Assembly: GCA_963828445.1 (NCBI GenBank)
Contig: CAWHFP010000009.1
Coordinates: forward strand, 186,001 to 250,000
Direction: 5' to 3'
Source of the DNA: Bog-532 sp963828445
GTDB taxonomy: Bacteria > Actinomycetota > Actinomycetes > Streptosporangiales > Streptosporangiaceae
Length of the DNA: 64,000 nucleotides
Shown: positions 9,420-18,018 of the stretch, one piece after another
Numbering within the stretch: position 1 is the stretch's first letter
How the letters are laid out: the number at the start of each line of letters is the position of its first letter
Made by a program: the position numbers and the translations under genes
Notes under the pieces: generated by a model
Database searches by the model: none
What the model was told of the DNA's origin: nothing
What the model saw: the letters and a program-made list of their open reading frames with translations, nothing else

Positions 9420-10573
9420 CGGCCTCTCCGTCGCTCGTGGGCCGCAGCAGGGCCGCCGTGGCCTGCTGGACGACCTTGCCGTCGTGGGTGATGACCACAC
9501 CCGCCTGGATCTCGTCGCCGAGATCGATCGCCAGCGCGCCGTCGCTGATCATGTGCAGCAGCAACGCCGACACGTTGCGCGAGTAGGCGTTGGAGGCGGC
9601 GGTGGGCACGCTGGCGGGCAGGTTGTCGGCGCCGATGATCGTGACCCCCTCGTCGGTCACGATGGTCCGGCCCGGCTCCGACCCGGCCACGTTGCCGCCC
9701 AGCGTGCTGGCGCCCATGTCGATCAGGACCGACCCGGGCCCCATGGCCTTGAGCGCGTCCTCGGTGACCAGCAGCGGCGGCCGCCGCCCCGGCACCTGGG
9801 CGGTGGTGATGACGATGTCGTGCTTGGCGATGTGGCCGCTCAGCTCGTCCTGCTGGGCCCGCCGTTCCTCGTCGGTCAGCTGGCGGGCGTAGCCGCCTTC
9901 GCCCGCCGCCGACACCGCCGTGGTCAGCTCGATGAAGGTGGCCCCGACCGACTCGACCTCGGTCCTGGTCGCGGGCCGGACGTCGTACCCGCTGACCACC
10001 GCGCCCAGCCGCCGGGCGGTGCCGATGGCCTGCAGCCCGGCCACCCCGGCCCCCAGCACCAGCAGCCGGGCCGGGCGGGCGGTGCCGGCCGCGGTGATCA
10101 GCAGCGGGAAGAAGCGCCCGTAGGTCTCGGCCGCGACCAGCACCGCCTTGTAGCCGGCCACGTTGGCCTGGGAGCTGAGCGCGTCCATGGGCTGGGTCCG
10201 GGACAGCGTGCGAGGTATCCCGTCCAGGCTGACCGCGGTGACGCCCTGGCCGGCCAGGGCCTGGGCCAGCTCCGGGTGGTTCAGGGGGGTCAGCAGGCCG
10301 AACAGGGCCTGGCCGGCGTGCAGCCGGGGCACCGTGGCCGCGCTGGGCCGGGTGACGGTCAGGATCACGTCGGCCTGGTCGTAGAGCTCAGGACCGCTGA
10401 CGATGGTCGCGCCCGCCGCGGCGTAGGCACTGTCCGGGAACCACGCCGACTCGCCCGCGCCCGATCTCCACCAGTACCTCGGCCCCGGCGCTCTGGAGCT
10501 TGGGAACGGTCTCCGGCACCAGGGCCACCCGTCGTTCCCCGGGCGCATCCTCCTTGACGACACCAACCTTCAT
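9397..10573 (-). CDS. pntAA: NAD(P) transhydrogenase subunit alpha 1, with one-base frameshift
   Basis: The N-terminus MKVGVVKEDAPGERRVALVPE from the ATG at 10573 is the classic alanine dehydrogenase/PNT N-terminal motif, but this frame closes early. The remainder (GESAWFPDSAYAAAG onwards, through the NAD-binding GAGVAGLQAIGTARRLGA motif near residue 170-190) lies in another frame. Removing one C from the run at 10460-10462 restores the continuous LVEIGAGESAW sequence and a normal-length subunit of about 390 residues. Since pntAB and pntB are intact, this is probably a sequence error, otherwise the transhydrogenase would be dead. Domain I binds NAD(H) in the cytoplasm. Confidence 0.88.
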
Positions 10574-10621
10574 GCGGCCTAACTTAAGCCCGCAAAGTAA
10601 CAGTTCGGCAGACCGGGGTCA

Positions 10622-10640
10622 CCGTTAGCCGGTCTAACGG
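10622..10640. promoter_or_regulatory. Inverted repeat upstream of the pnt operon
   Basis: Perfect seven-base arms ccgttag and ctaacgg separated by five bases lie about 50 bases upstream of the pntAA start. Position and symmetry suggest an operator for the minus-strand operon; no known regulator consensus is recognised. Confidence 0.4.
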
Positions 10641-10671
10641 CACGCGGGTCGCCGTGCCGCACCCTTTGCCT

Positions 10672-10728
10672 TGTGCGCAATGAACCATTGCGCACATCCC
10701 GCTGGGTGCGGTGAACCATTGCGCACAT
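10672..10728. promoter_or_regulatory. Perfect 11-base inverted repeat plus a third copy of the half-site
   Basis: tgtgcgcaatg (10672-10682) is followed after aac by its exact reverse complement (10686-10696). The 17 bases tgaaccattgcgcacat at 10681-10697 recur exactly at 10712-10728, a spacing of 31 bases or about three helical turns. The array lies between the pntAA start and the IclR-family gene's stop. It looks like a multi-site operator for a dimeric regulator acting on the pnt operon. Confidence 0.5.
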
Positions 10729-10842
10729 GCGGCCAGCCAGCCCGTGGGAGGGGTGTGGCGGCCGGGAGGCACGGTGACGCCCGGGCCCGGGCTGGGTCCC
10801 GTCCGGGCCCCGTATCCGGGGCCAGGGGGTCCCCGGGCAGAG

Positions 10843-11550
10843 TCAGCTGATGAGCCCGGTGATCTTGTCGCCGGCGCCGACCACGGCCGGGGCGTGCAGG
10901 CGGCCGGGGGAGCGGGTGAGGCGCTCGATGGGCCCGGATACGGAGATGGCGGCGACCACCCGGCCGCCGGCCCCGCGGACCGGGGCCGACACCGAGGCCA
11001 CCCCGGCTTCGCGTTCGGCCACGCTGGCCGCCCAGCCGCGGCGGCGGACCTGGGCCAGCATGGGGGCGCTGAACTTGGCCCCGCGCAGGCCACGGTGCAT
11101 CCGCTCGGCGTCTTCCCAGGCCAGCAGGATCTGGGCCGCCGACCCGGCCGTCATCGGCAGGGCCGTGCCCACCGGCACGGTGTCCCGCAGGCCGCTGGCC
11201 CGCTCGGCCGCGGCCACGCAGATGCGCAGGTCGGCCTGGCGCCGGTACAGCTGGGCGCTCTCGCCGGTGACGTCGCGCAGGTAGCCGAGCACGGGCTGGG
11301 CCACCGACAGCAGCCGGTCCTCGCCCGCGGCCGCGGCCAGCTCGGTGATCCGCGGCCCGAGCACGAACCGTCCCTGCGCGTCCCGGGTCACCAGCCGGTG
11401 GTGCTCCAGCGCGACCGCGATCCGGTGCGCCGTGGGCCGGGCCAGCCCGGTCGCGCTCACCAGCTGGGCCAGCGAGGCGGGGCCGGTCTCCATGGCATTG
11501 AGCACGGAAACGGCCTTGTCCAGAACGCCGACTCCGCTAGAGTTGTTCAT
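10843..11550 (-). CDS. IclR-family transcriptional regulator next to leuCD
   Basis: 235 residues: an N-terminal winged helix-turn-helix (residues 10-60, with LAQLVSATGLARPTAHRIAV as the recognition region) and a C-terminal IclR effector domain (70-230, including AGSAAQILLAW and REAGVASVSAPVRG). IclR regulators divergent from leuCD are known in actinobacteria as NdgR (Streptomyces) and LtbR (Corynebacterium) and control leucine and related amino-acid genes. The same divergent arrangement here, with a palindrome between the genes, supports an orthologous role; I leave the symbol blank because names differ by genus. Confidence 0.9.
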   Translation of the reverse strand: MNNSSGVGVLDKAVSVLNAMETGPASLAQLVSATGLARPTAHRIAVALEHHRLVTRDAQGRFVLGPRITELAAAAGEDRLLSVAQPVLGYLRDVTGESAQLYRRQADLRICVAAAERASGLRDTVPVGTALPMTAGSAAQILLAWEDAERMHRGLRGAKFSAPMLAQVRRRGWAASVAEREAGVASVSAPVRGAGGRVVAAISVSGPIERLTRSPGRLHAPAVVGAGDKITGLIS

Positions 11551-11563
11551 GCCTTGATACTGC

Positions 11564-11582
11564 CGTCTCGTTATTCGAGACG
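11564..11582. promoter_or_regulatory. Palindromic site between the IclR gene and leuC, likely IclR operator
   Basis: Perfect seven-base arms cgtctcg and cgagacg separated by ttatt lie 14 bases upstream of the IclR gene start in the divergent interval. An inverted repeat with an AT centre in this place is what an autoregulating IclR protein controlling leuCD would use. The link to the regulator is inference. Confidence 0.6.
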
Positions 11583-11620
11583 CAACCGGATCGGGGCACC
11601 GCGACGATGTCGCCGCTGGT

Positions 11621-11662
11621 GGGGGCGAAAGCCCCCAGGGGGTCTGGGGGGCTTACGCCCCC
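11621..11662 (+). promoter_or_regulatory. Two hairpins in the leuC leader
   Basis: gggggc-gaaa-gccccc (11621-11636) and, shortly after, gggggc-ttac-gccccc form two similar strong stem-loops in the region that would be the 5' leader of leuC. No leader peptide with leucine codons is evident, so classical attenuation is not supported. They may be a repeat element or a structural leader. Confidence 0.4.
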
Positions 11663-11710
11663 GAGGCCAACGCTGACGCTCGGGAACGGGCCGAAAGGGA
11701 GATGAGCGCG

Positions 11711-13138
11711 ATGGGCCGCACGCTGGCCGAGAAAATATGGGACGCCCACCTGGTGCGCAGCGCCGAGGGGGAGCCCGATCTGCTCTACATCGACCTGCAC
11801 CTGGTGCACGAGGTCACCAGCCCGCAGGCCTTCGACGGCCTCCGGCTGGCCGACCGCACGGTACGCCACCCCGAGCTGACCATCGCCACCGAGGACCACA
11901 ACGTGCCCACCACGGGCATCACCGGTCCCGGCGTGCCGCTGGAGGGGCCGTCCAGCCCGGTCACCGACCCGGTGTCCCGGACCCAGGTCGAGACCCTGCG
12001 CAAGAACTGCGCCGAGTTCGGCATCCGGCTGCACCCGATGGGGGATGCGGGCCAGGGCATCGTGCACGTCATCGGCCCGCAGCTGGGGCTGACCCAGCCG
12101 GGCCTGACCATCGTCTGCGGTGACTCGCACACCAGCACCCACGGGGCCATGGGTGCGCTGGCCTTCGGCATCGGCACCAGCGAAGTCGAGCACGTGCTGG
12201 CCACCCAGACCCTGCCGCAGATCCGCCCGAAGACCATGGCGGTGACCGTGAACGGCCAGCTGCCGGCCGGGGTCACGGCCAAGGACCTGATCCTGGCCAT
12301 CATCGCCCAGATCGGCACCGGCGGCGGCCAGGGCTACATCATCGAGTACCGCGGCGAGGCCATCCGCAGCCTGTCCATGGAGGGCCGCCTCACCGTCTGC
12401 AACATGTCGATCGAGGCGGGCGCCCGGGCCGGCCTGGTGGCGCCGGACGAGACCACCTTCGCCTACCTGAAGGGCAAGCCGCACGCGCCCCAGGGCGAGG
12501 ACTGGGACAAGGCCGTGGACTACTGGCGGTCGCTGCCCACCGACCCCGACGCGACCTTCGACCATGAGGTCACGCTGGACGCGACCCAGCTCACCCCCTA
12601 CGTGACCTGGGGGACCAACCCCGGTCAGGCCCTGCCGCTGGCCGCCTCGGTGCCCGACCCGGCCGACCTGGCCAACCCGGACGAGCGGGCCGCGGCCGAG
12701 CGGGCCCTGCGCTACATGGACCTGACCCCGGGCACTCCGCTCACCGACATCACGGTGGACACGGTGTTCGTGGGCTCCTGCACCAACGGGCGGATCGAGG
12801 ACCTGCGGGCCGCCGCCGGGATCATCGAGGGCCGGAAGGTCCACGACCGCCTGCGCATGCTGGTCGTGCCCGGCTCGATGGCGGTGCGGGCCCAGGCCGA
12901 GCAGGAAGGCCTGGACGAGGTGTTCAAGGCGGCCGGAGCCGAGTGGCGGGCCGCGGGCTGCTCGATGTGCCTGGGCATGAACCCGGACACCCTGTCGCCG
13001 GGGGAGCGGAGCGCCTCCACCTCGAACCGCAACTTCGAGGGACGTCAGGGCAAGGGCGGCCGGACCCACCTGGTCTCACCCGAGGTCGCCGCGGCCACCG
13101 CCGTCACCGGCCACCTGTCCACCCCCGCCCAGCTCTGA
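11711..13138 (+). CDS. leuC: 3-isopropylmalate dehydratase large subunit
   Basis: 475 residues. An aconitase-family enzyme of leucine synthesis that isomerises 2- to 3-isopropylmalate with LeuD. Seen in the sequence: the N-terminal TLAEKIWDAH, EDHNVPT, GDSHTSTHGA, and the three cluster-ligand cysteines in GSCTNGRIED and in the CSMCLGMN segment near residue 420. Two ATGs are available; AGGGAG ends directly at the first (11702), whereas it stands nine bases from the one at 11711, so I choose 11711. leuD follows after 30 bases in the same operon. Confidence 0.96.
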   Translation: MGRTLAEKIWDAHLVRSAEGEPDLLYIDLHLVHEVTSPQAFDGLRLADRTVRHPELTIATEDHNVPTTGITGPGVPLEGPSSPVTDPVSRTQVETLRKNCAEFGIRLHPMGDAGQGIVHVIGPQLGLTQPGLTIVCGDSHTSTHGAMGALAFGIGTSEVEHVLATQTLPQIRPKTMAVTVNGQLPAGVTAKDLILAIIAQIGTGGGQGYIIEYRGEAIRSLSMEGRLTVCNMSIEAGARAGLVAPDETTFAYLKGKPHAPQGEDWDKAVDYWRSLPTDPDATFDHEVTLDATQLTPYVTWGTNPGQALPLAASVPDPADLANPDERAAAERALRYMDLTPGTPLTDITVDTVFVGSCTNGRIEDLRAAAGIIEGRKVHDRLRMLVVPGSMAVRAQAEQEGLDEVFKAAGAEWRAAGCSMCLGMNPDTLSPGERSASTSNRNFEGRQGKGGRTHLVSPEVAAATAVTGHLSTPAQL

Positions 13139-13168
13139 CCGCCACAGTTCATCCAAGGAGGCAAGACC

Positions 13169-13762
13169 ATGGAGCCATTCATCTCGCACACCGGGCGCGT
13201 GCTGCCGCTGCGGCGGAGCAACGTGGACACCGACCAGATCATCCCGGCCGAGTACCTCAAGCGGGTCAGCCGGGCCGGGTTCGGGGACGGCCTGTTCGCC
13301 GCCTGGCGTGAGGACCCGTCGTTCGTGCTCAACCAGCCCGCCTACGACGGCGCCACCGTGCTGGTGGCCGGGACCGACTTCGGCATCGGCTCGTCCCGCG
13401 AGCACGCGGTGTGGGCGCTGGTCGACTACGGGTTCCGGGTCGTGATCGCGCCCCGGTTCGGGGACATCTTCCGCAACAACGCCACCAAGGCCGGGCTGCT
13501 GCCGGTCCGGCTGCCCGAGGACGCCGTGACCGCCCTGCAGGACGCGGCCGAGACCGACCCGGCCGCCGAGATCACCGTGGATCTCGAAGCTCGTGAGGTG
13601 CGTCACGCTGATGCCGGGGTCAAAGCCCCGTTCGAGATCGACGACTACACCCGCTGGCGGCTGATGGAGGGCCTGGACGACATCGGGCTCACCCTCCGGC
13701 ACGCGGACGACATCGCGACCTTCGAAGCCAGCCGGCCGGGCTGGCTGCCGGTGACCGCCTGA
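13169..13762 (+). CDS. leuD: 3-isopropylmalate dehydratase small subunit
   Basis: 197 residues, the swivel domain partner of LeuC. Typical motifs are NVDTDQIIPAEYLKRV near residue 19, FGIGSSREHAVWAL near 71 and RFGDIFRNNATKAGLLPV near 95. A strong AAGGAGG is placed eight to nine bases before the ATG. It completes the leuCD operon; the following 330 bases are non-coding. Confidence 0.97.
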   Translation: MEPFISHTGRVLPLRRSNVDTDQIIPAEYLKRVSRAGFGDGLFAAWREDPSFVLNQPAYDGATVLVAGTDFGIGSSREHAVWALVDYGFRVVIAPRFGDIFRNNATKAGLLPVRLPEDAVTALQDAAETDPAAEITVDLEAREVRHADAGVKAPFEIDDYTRWRLMEGLDDIGLTLRHADDIATFEASRPGWLPVTA

Positions 13763-14096
13763 GGCTTCTGCCAGCGAAGACCCAAAAGTCAGTTACGTAC
13801 AGCTACAAGCCTATTACGCGCCGATAGTGTAGATCTGGTCATTTTCTGACGTTTAAATAATCGTCCGAAATTATGGTCAGTTTTGGCCCAGTTACCAACG
13901 GTTACATAAGATATATAACTATCTCAGCGCGCTGACAGCGTAGTTCTGGTCTGCTGCCTGGCCGACACGCCCGGGAATGTTGGCCATGGTTATTGTGTAA
14001 CGGCGCTGGATCGCCTACTTTCGGGCAGGTCAGAGGTCGCGCGTCTCGGGTGCTTTGTGCGCGCGGCCTCCCGTGGGGGAACCGCAGGAGTGGAAT
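13763..14096 (+). promoter_or_regulatory. AT-rich non-coding region upstream of the HU gene
   Basis: 334 bases without a convincing gene. The middle (about 13790-13925) is distinctly AT-rich against the surrounding genome, with segments such as ttaaataatcg and agatatataact. It probably carries the promoter of the strongly expressed HU gene and possibly the leuCD 3' end. No clear hairpin terminator after leuD and no recognised small RNA. Confidence 0.45.
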
Positions 14097-14378
14097 ATGA
14101 ACAAGCGTGATCTGATTGACGCGATCTCCGGTCGGCTGGGCGACAAGAAGTCCGCGACCGAGGCCGTGAATGCCGTCCTCGACACGATCCAGGACGCCGT
14201 GGCCAAGGGTGACAAGGTCGCGATCACCGGTTTCGGTGTTTTCGAGAAGAGCGAGCGTCCGGCTCGGACCGCTCGCAACCCCGCCACCGGGGCCACCATC
14301 CAGGTGCCGAAGTCGTCGGTGCCGAAGTTCCGCCCCGGCGCGGACTTCAAGGCCCTTGTGAACGGCGACAACAAGTAA
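14097..14378 (+). CDS. hup: Histone-like DNA-binding protein HU
   Basis: 93 residues, the whole HU fold (MNKRDLIDAISGRLG, GFGVFEKSERPARTARNPATG with the beta-arm, and a C-terminal helix). It bends and compacts DNA as a dimer on the nucleoid. The Lys/Ala-rich tail found in mycobacterial HupB is absent, so it resembles the short HupA-type of Streptomyces. Ribosome site gcaggag precedes the ATG by six bases. The stop codon TAA is part of a TAAG tandem run at 14376-14390, giving several successive in-phase and out-of-phase stops. A strong terminator follows. Confidence 0.96.
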   Translation: MNKRDLIDAISGRLGDKKSATEAVNAVLDTIQDAVAKGDKVAITGFGVFEKSERPARTARNPATGATIQVPKSSVPKFRPGADFKALVNGDNK

Positions 14379-14421
14379 GTAAGTAAGTAACAACCTTTCG
14401 AGAAGACGACGGCTCCCCAGC

Positions 14422-14454
14422 GCGGCGCGGACGGCCCTTGGCCGCCCGCGCCGC
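14422..14454 (+). terminator. Terminator hairpin after the HU gene
   Basis: Fifteen-base arms (14422-14436 and 14440-14454, 14 of 15 pairing) with a three-base loop ctt, 44 bases after the HU stop. No T-run follows, as is common in high-GC actinobacterial terminators. Confidence 0.75.
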
Positions 14455-14590
14455 CTGCGTCGCTGTCCCGGTTCGGGAACGCCTTGTGGAACGCAGCACT
14501 CGCTGAAGGCCAACGACAGCCTGGTTCGCTCGGTCAGACCGCTCGCCGCAGTCCGCGACCGGCTTGGGTTAGGTCTCGCTCTGGCCGCGC

Positions 14591-15736
14591 TTACCTCAGG
14601 CCGGGGCGCTTGTTCAGGGCCGTCGCCACGATGCGATCCATCAACTCCGGGAGGGGCAGGCCGGTCGCGGCCCACATCTTGGGGAAGCCGGAGGCGGGGG
14701 TCATGCCGGGCATGGTGTTGATCTCGTTGACCATGACGCGGCCGTCGGGGGTGTAGAAGAAGTCGACCCGGGCCAGGCCCTCGCAGGAGATCGCGTCGAA
14801 GGCCAGGCCGGCCAGGCGCCGGACCTCGGCGATGGCGGCGTCCGGGATCGGGGCCGGGATCACCATGTGCGTGCCATCGGCCAGGTACTTGGCCTGGAAA
14901 TCGTAGAAGTCCGCGCCCCCGCCCACCATGACCTGCCCGGGCAGGCTGGCCTCGGGCGGCCCGCCGTCCACGCCTTCCAGCACCGCGCACTCGACCTCGG
15001 GGCCGTCGATGGCCGCCTCGACCAGCACCTTGGGGTCGTGCTCCCGGGCCAGCTCGATGGCCCGTTCCAGCTCGGCCAGATCGTGCGCCTTGGACGTGCC
15101 CACGCTGGAGCCGCCGCGGGCGGGCTTGACGAACACCGGCCAGCCCAGCTCGGCGATCTCGTCCAGCACCCGCTTGCGTTCCTGGCCCGGCGCGCCCGCG
15201 GTCCCGGTCCAGTCCCGGTCGCGGACCACCACGTACGGGCCCATGGGCAGCCCGTAGGCGGTGAAGACCAGCTTCATGTACTCCTTGTCCATGCCGGCCG
15301 CGCTGGCGAACACGCCCGCGCCCGCGTACCGGGCCCCGGTCATCTCCAGCAGGCCCTGGATCGTCCCGTCCTCGCCGTAGGCGCCGTGCAGGAGCGGCAG
15401 CACCACGTCGACCGTGCCGAGGTCGCGGGGCACGTCCCCCGGGCTCAGCACGGTCAGCACGCCGCTGTCGCCGCCGGGGCGGGCCACGATCTCGGCGCCC
15501 GGCCCGGCCAGCGCCTCGACCGAGGGCAGCTCGCCGTCGCCGCCGATGGACAGCTGGTCCGGGCGGGCCGCGACCTCGAGCCAGCGGCCGTCCTGGGTGA
15601 TGCCGATCGGCACGATCTCGTACCGCTGCGGATCGAAGGCGGGCAGCACGTGAGCGGCGCTGGCGCAGGAGATCGAATGCTCGGAGCTGCGGCCGCCGAA
15701 GACCACGGCCACCCGGATCTTGCGTTGCTCGTTCAC
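14591..15736 (-). CDS. ddl: D-alanine--D-alanine ligase
   Basis: 381 residues of the ATP-grasp family; joins two D-alanines for peptidoglycan precursors in the cytoplasm. Visible are VAVVFGGRSSEHSISC at the N-terminus, PLLHGAYGEDGTIQGLLE near residue 110, FVKPARGGSSVGTSKA near 190 and the C-terminal DFFYTPDGRVMVNEINTMPGMT. GTG at 15736 is the start, with GGAGG seven to eight bases before it; the open frame extends further but into the upstream gene's end. A trans-sulfuration enzyme, gpsA and plsC lie upstream on the same strand; ddl next to gpsA/plsC is common in actinobacteria. Confidence 0.95.
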   Translation of the reverse strand: MNEQRKIRVAVVFGGRSSEHSISCASAAHVLPAFDPQRYEIVPIGITQDGRWLEVAARPDQLSIGGDGELPSVEALAGPGAEIVARPGGDSGVLTVLSPGDVPRDLGTVDVVLPLLHGAYGEDGTIQGLLEMTGARYAGAGVFASAAGMDKEYMKLVFTAYGLPMGPYVVVRDRDWTGTAGAPGQERKRVLDEIAELGWPVFVKPARGGSSVGTSKAHDLAELERAIELAREHDPKVLVEAAIDGPEVECAVLEGVDGGPPEASLPGQVMVGGGADFYDFQAKYLADGTHMVIPAPIPDAAIAEVRRLAGLAFDAISCEGLARVDFFYTPDGRVMVNEINTMPGMTPASGFPKMWAATGLPLPELMDRIVATALNKRPGLR

Positions 15737-15773
15737 GCTGTTCCTCCGCTCCCGTCCAGTCAGTGCCGCCCGA

Positions 15774-17003
15774 TCAGGCGCGGCCCAGCGAGTCCAGGGC
15801 CACGTAGGCGTCGGAGATGAGGTCTTCCGCGTCCTCGAGTCCGATGGAGAACCGTACCGCGCCCGGGTCGATCCCCGCACTCTCCAGCGCGCGGGCGTCC
15901 AGCTGCCGGTGCGTGGTCGACGCGGCGTGGCTGACCTTGGTGTACGTGCCGCCCAGGGACGGGGCGATGCGGGCGATCCGCAGCCGGTCGGCGAACGCCA
16001 TCCCGGCCTCCCGGCCGCCGTGGGTGGTCACGGTGACGATCGCGCCGTACCGGCCGCCCTCCGGCCCGGCGTCGAACAGCCGGCGGGCCAGCGCGTGCCC
16101 CGGGTGCTGAACCAGGCCGGGGTAGTCGACCCGGCACACGTTCGGGTGCCGGGAGATCGTGGCCGCGAACATCATCGCGGTCGAGCACTGCCGGCGGACC
16201 CGCACCGGCAGCGTCTCCAGGCCCCGGCGGAGCAGGAACGCCTCGTCCGGGGCCATCGACCCGCCGGTGTCGACCCGCACCTGCCGGACCCGGCTGATCA
16301 GGTCGCCCCGGCCCGTGACCACACCCCCGGTGACGTCGGAGTGCCCGCCGATGTACTTGGTCGCCGAGTGCAGGACCAGATCAGCCCCGTACTCCAGCGG
16401 ACGGCACACCACCGGCGGCGCCAGCGTGGAGTCCACCACGAACAGCGCCCCGGTCTCGTGGGCCAGCGAGGCCAGCGCGGGCAGGTTGGCCACGGCCGTG
16501 GTCGGGTTGGCGATGGTCTCCGCGTACAGGATGCGGGTGCTCGGGCGCATGGCGGCCCGGACCGCGTCCAGGTCGGTCACGTCGACGAAGTCGGTCTCCA
16601 CCCCGAACCGGGCCGCCACGTTGCGCAGAAAGCTGTAGGTGCCCCCGTACAGCGCGGCCGACGCGACCACGTGGGCCCCGGTGCGGGCGAAGGCCAGGAA
16701 CACGGTGCTGATCGCGGCCATGCCCGACGAGAACGCCTGGGCCGCGGGCCAGGTCGGCAGGTTGGGGCCCTCCAGCGCGGCCATGGCCCGGGCGAAGCTG
16801 TCCACGGTCGGGTTGTCGACCCGGCTGTAGCTGTAGCCGGGCTTCTCGTCGTTCAGCACCGCGGCGTACTCGTCGCTGGTGTTGAACGCGAACGCCGACG
16901 TCCGGTACACCGGGGTACCGAGCGGCTCCTGCTCGGGCACGGGCGCCGGCGGGAGATGCACCGCGCGGGTGTTCTCGCCCAGTTGCCTGCGCACTACGTC
17001 CAC
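15774..17003 (-). CDS. Cystathionine gamma-synthase/lyase family PLP enzyme
   Basis: 409 residues of the Cys/Met metabolism PLP family. The PLP lysine is in HSATKYIGGHSDVTGG near residue 212; PVYRTSAFAF, YSRVDNPTVDSFARAMAALEG and the C-terminal RFSIGLEDAEDLISD are family signatures. Whether it is cystathionine gamma-synthase, gamma-lyase, or another member cannot be decided from these motifs. It sits between ddl and gpsA in one minus-strand run with four-base spacing to gpsA, which suggests cotranscription but not shared function. Confidence 0.88.
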   Translation of the reverse strand: MDVVRRQLGENTRAVHLPPAPVPEQEPLGTPVYRTSAFAFNTSDEYAAVLNDEKPGYSYSRVDNPTVDSFARAMAALEGPNLPTWPAAQAFSSGMAAISTVFLAFARTGAHVVASAALYGGTYSFLRNVAARFGVETDFVDVTDLDAVRAAMRPSTRILYAETIANPTTAVANLPALASLAHETGALFVVDSTLAPPVVCRPLEYGADLVLHSATKYIGGHSDVTGGVVTGRGDLISRVRQVRVDTGGSMAPDEAFLLRRGLETLPVRVRRQCSTAMMFAATISRHPNVCRVDYPGLVQHPGHALARRLFDAGPEGGRYGAIVTVTTHGGREAGMAFADRLRIARIAPSLGGTYTKVSHAASTTHRQLDARALESAGIDPGAVRFSIGLEDAEDLISDAYVALDSLGRA

Positions 17004-17007
17004 AACG

Positions 17008-18018
17008 TCACCTTTCGGACCCGTACCGCTCCGGCTTCGCCGAGCGGGACGCGAGCAGCGTCGCCGCCTCGGTCACCGGCAGGCCCTCGTGCATGACCGC
17101 GGTCATGACCTCGGTGATCGGCATCTCCACGCGCTGGGCTCGCGCCAGCGCCAGCACGGACTCCGACGATTTCACACCTTCGGCGATCTGGCCGTTCATT
17201 GACGAAGCCTCGGCCACCGACATGCCCCGGCCCAGGTTCTCGCCGAAGGTGCGGTTCCGGGACAGCGGGGACCCGCAGGTCGCGACCAGGTCGCCCAGCC
17301 CGGCCAGCCCGGCGAAGGTCTGCGGGTCGGCCCCCAGCGCGGTGCCCAGCCGGGCGATCTCGGCCAGGCCCCGGGTCATCAGCATGGCCTGGGTGTTGTC
17401 GCCCAGCCCGATGGCCACCGCCATGCCCACGGCCAGCGCGATCACGTTCTTGACCGCACCGCCCAGCTCGGTCCCGGTCACGTCGGTGTTGGTGTAGGGC
17501 CGGAAGTACCGGGTGTGGCAGGCCTTCTGCAGCTCCTGGGCCGTGGCCTCGTCGGGGCAGGCGACCACGGTCGCGGCGTACTGCCGCTGGGCGATCTCCC
17601 GGGCCAGGTTGGGCCCGGAGATGACGCTGATCCGGCCGGCGGGCACGTCCAGGACGTCGCCGATGACCTCGCTCATCCGCTTGGTCGTGCCGACCTCGAT
17701 GCCCTTGATCAGGCTGACGAACTGCGCGCCGGGCGGGATCAGCGGCGCCCAGCGCCGCAGGTTCTCCCGCAGCGTCTGGGCCGGCACCGCGAACACCACC
17801 AGATCCGCGCCGCCCAGCGCCTCGGCCGGGTCGGCCACCGCCCGCAGCGCGGGCGTCAGCGCGATGCCTGGCAGGTAGTCCGGGTTTTCCTGCCGTTCGT
17901 TGATGACCCGGGCCAGTTCGGGCCGGCGGCTGCACAGCACGGCCGGCGTCCCGGCGTCGCACAGCACCTGGCCGAAGACCGTGCCCCACGACCCGGCCCC
18001 CATGATGGCCGCCTTCAC
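17008..18018 (-). CDS. gpsA: Glycerol-3-phosphate dehydrogenase [NAD(P)+]
   Basis: 336 residues. Makes sn-glycerol-3-phosphate from dihydroxyacetone phosphate for phospholipid synthesis. The nucleotide fold GAGSWGTVFG is at residues 7-16; SLIKGIE, SGPNLAREIAQ, GAVKNVIALAVGM and GLGDLVATCGSPLSRNRTFG are all as in GpsA. The start is GTG and overlaps the plsC stop as GTGA, so translation is probably coupled to plsC, the next step user of its product. Confidence 0.97.
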   Translation of the reverse strand: MKAAIMGAGSWGTVFGQVLCDAGTPAVLCSRRPELARVINERQENPDYLPGIALTPALRAVADPAEALGGADLVVFAVPAQTLRENLRRWAPLIPPGAQFVSLIKGIEVGTTKRMSEVIGDVLDVPAGRISVISGPNLAREIAQRQYAATVVACPDEATAQELQKACHTRYFRPYTNTDVTGTELGGAVKNVIALAVGMAVAIGLGDNTQAMLMTRGLAEIARLGTALGADPQTFAGLAGLGDLVATCGSPLSRNRTFGENLGRGMSVAEASSMNGQIAEGVKSSESVLALARAQRVEMPITEVMTAVMHEGLPVTEAATLLASRSAKPERYGSER

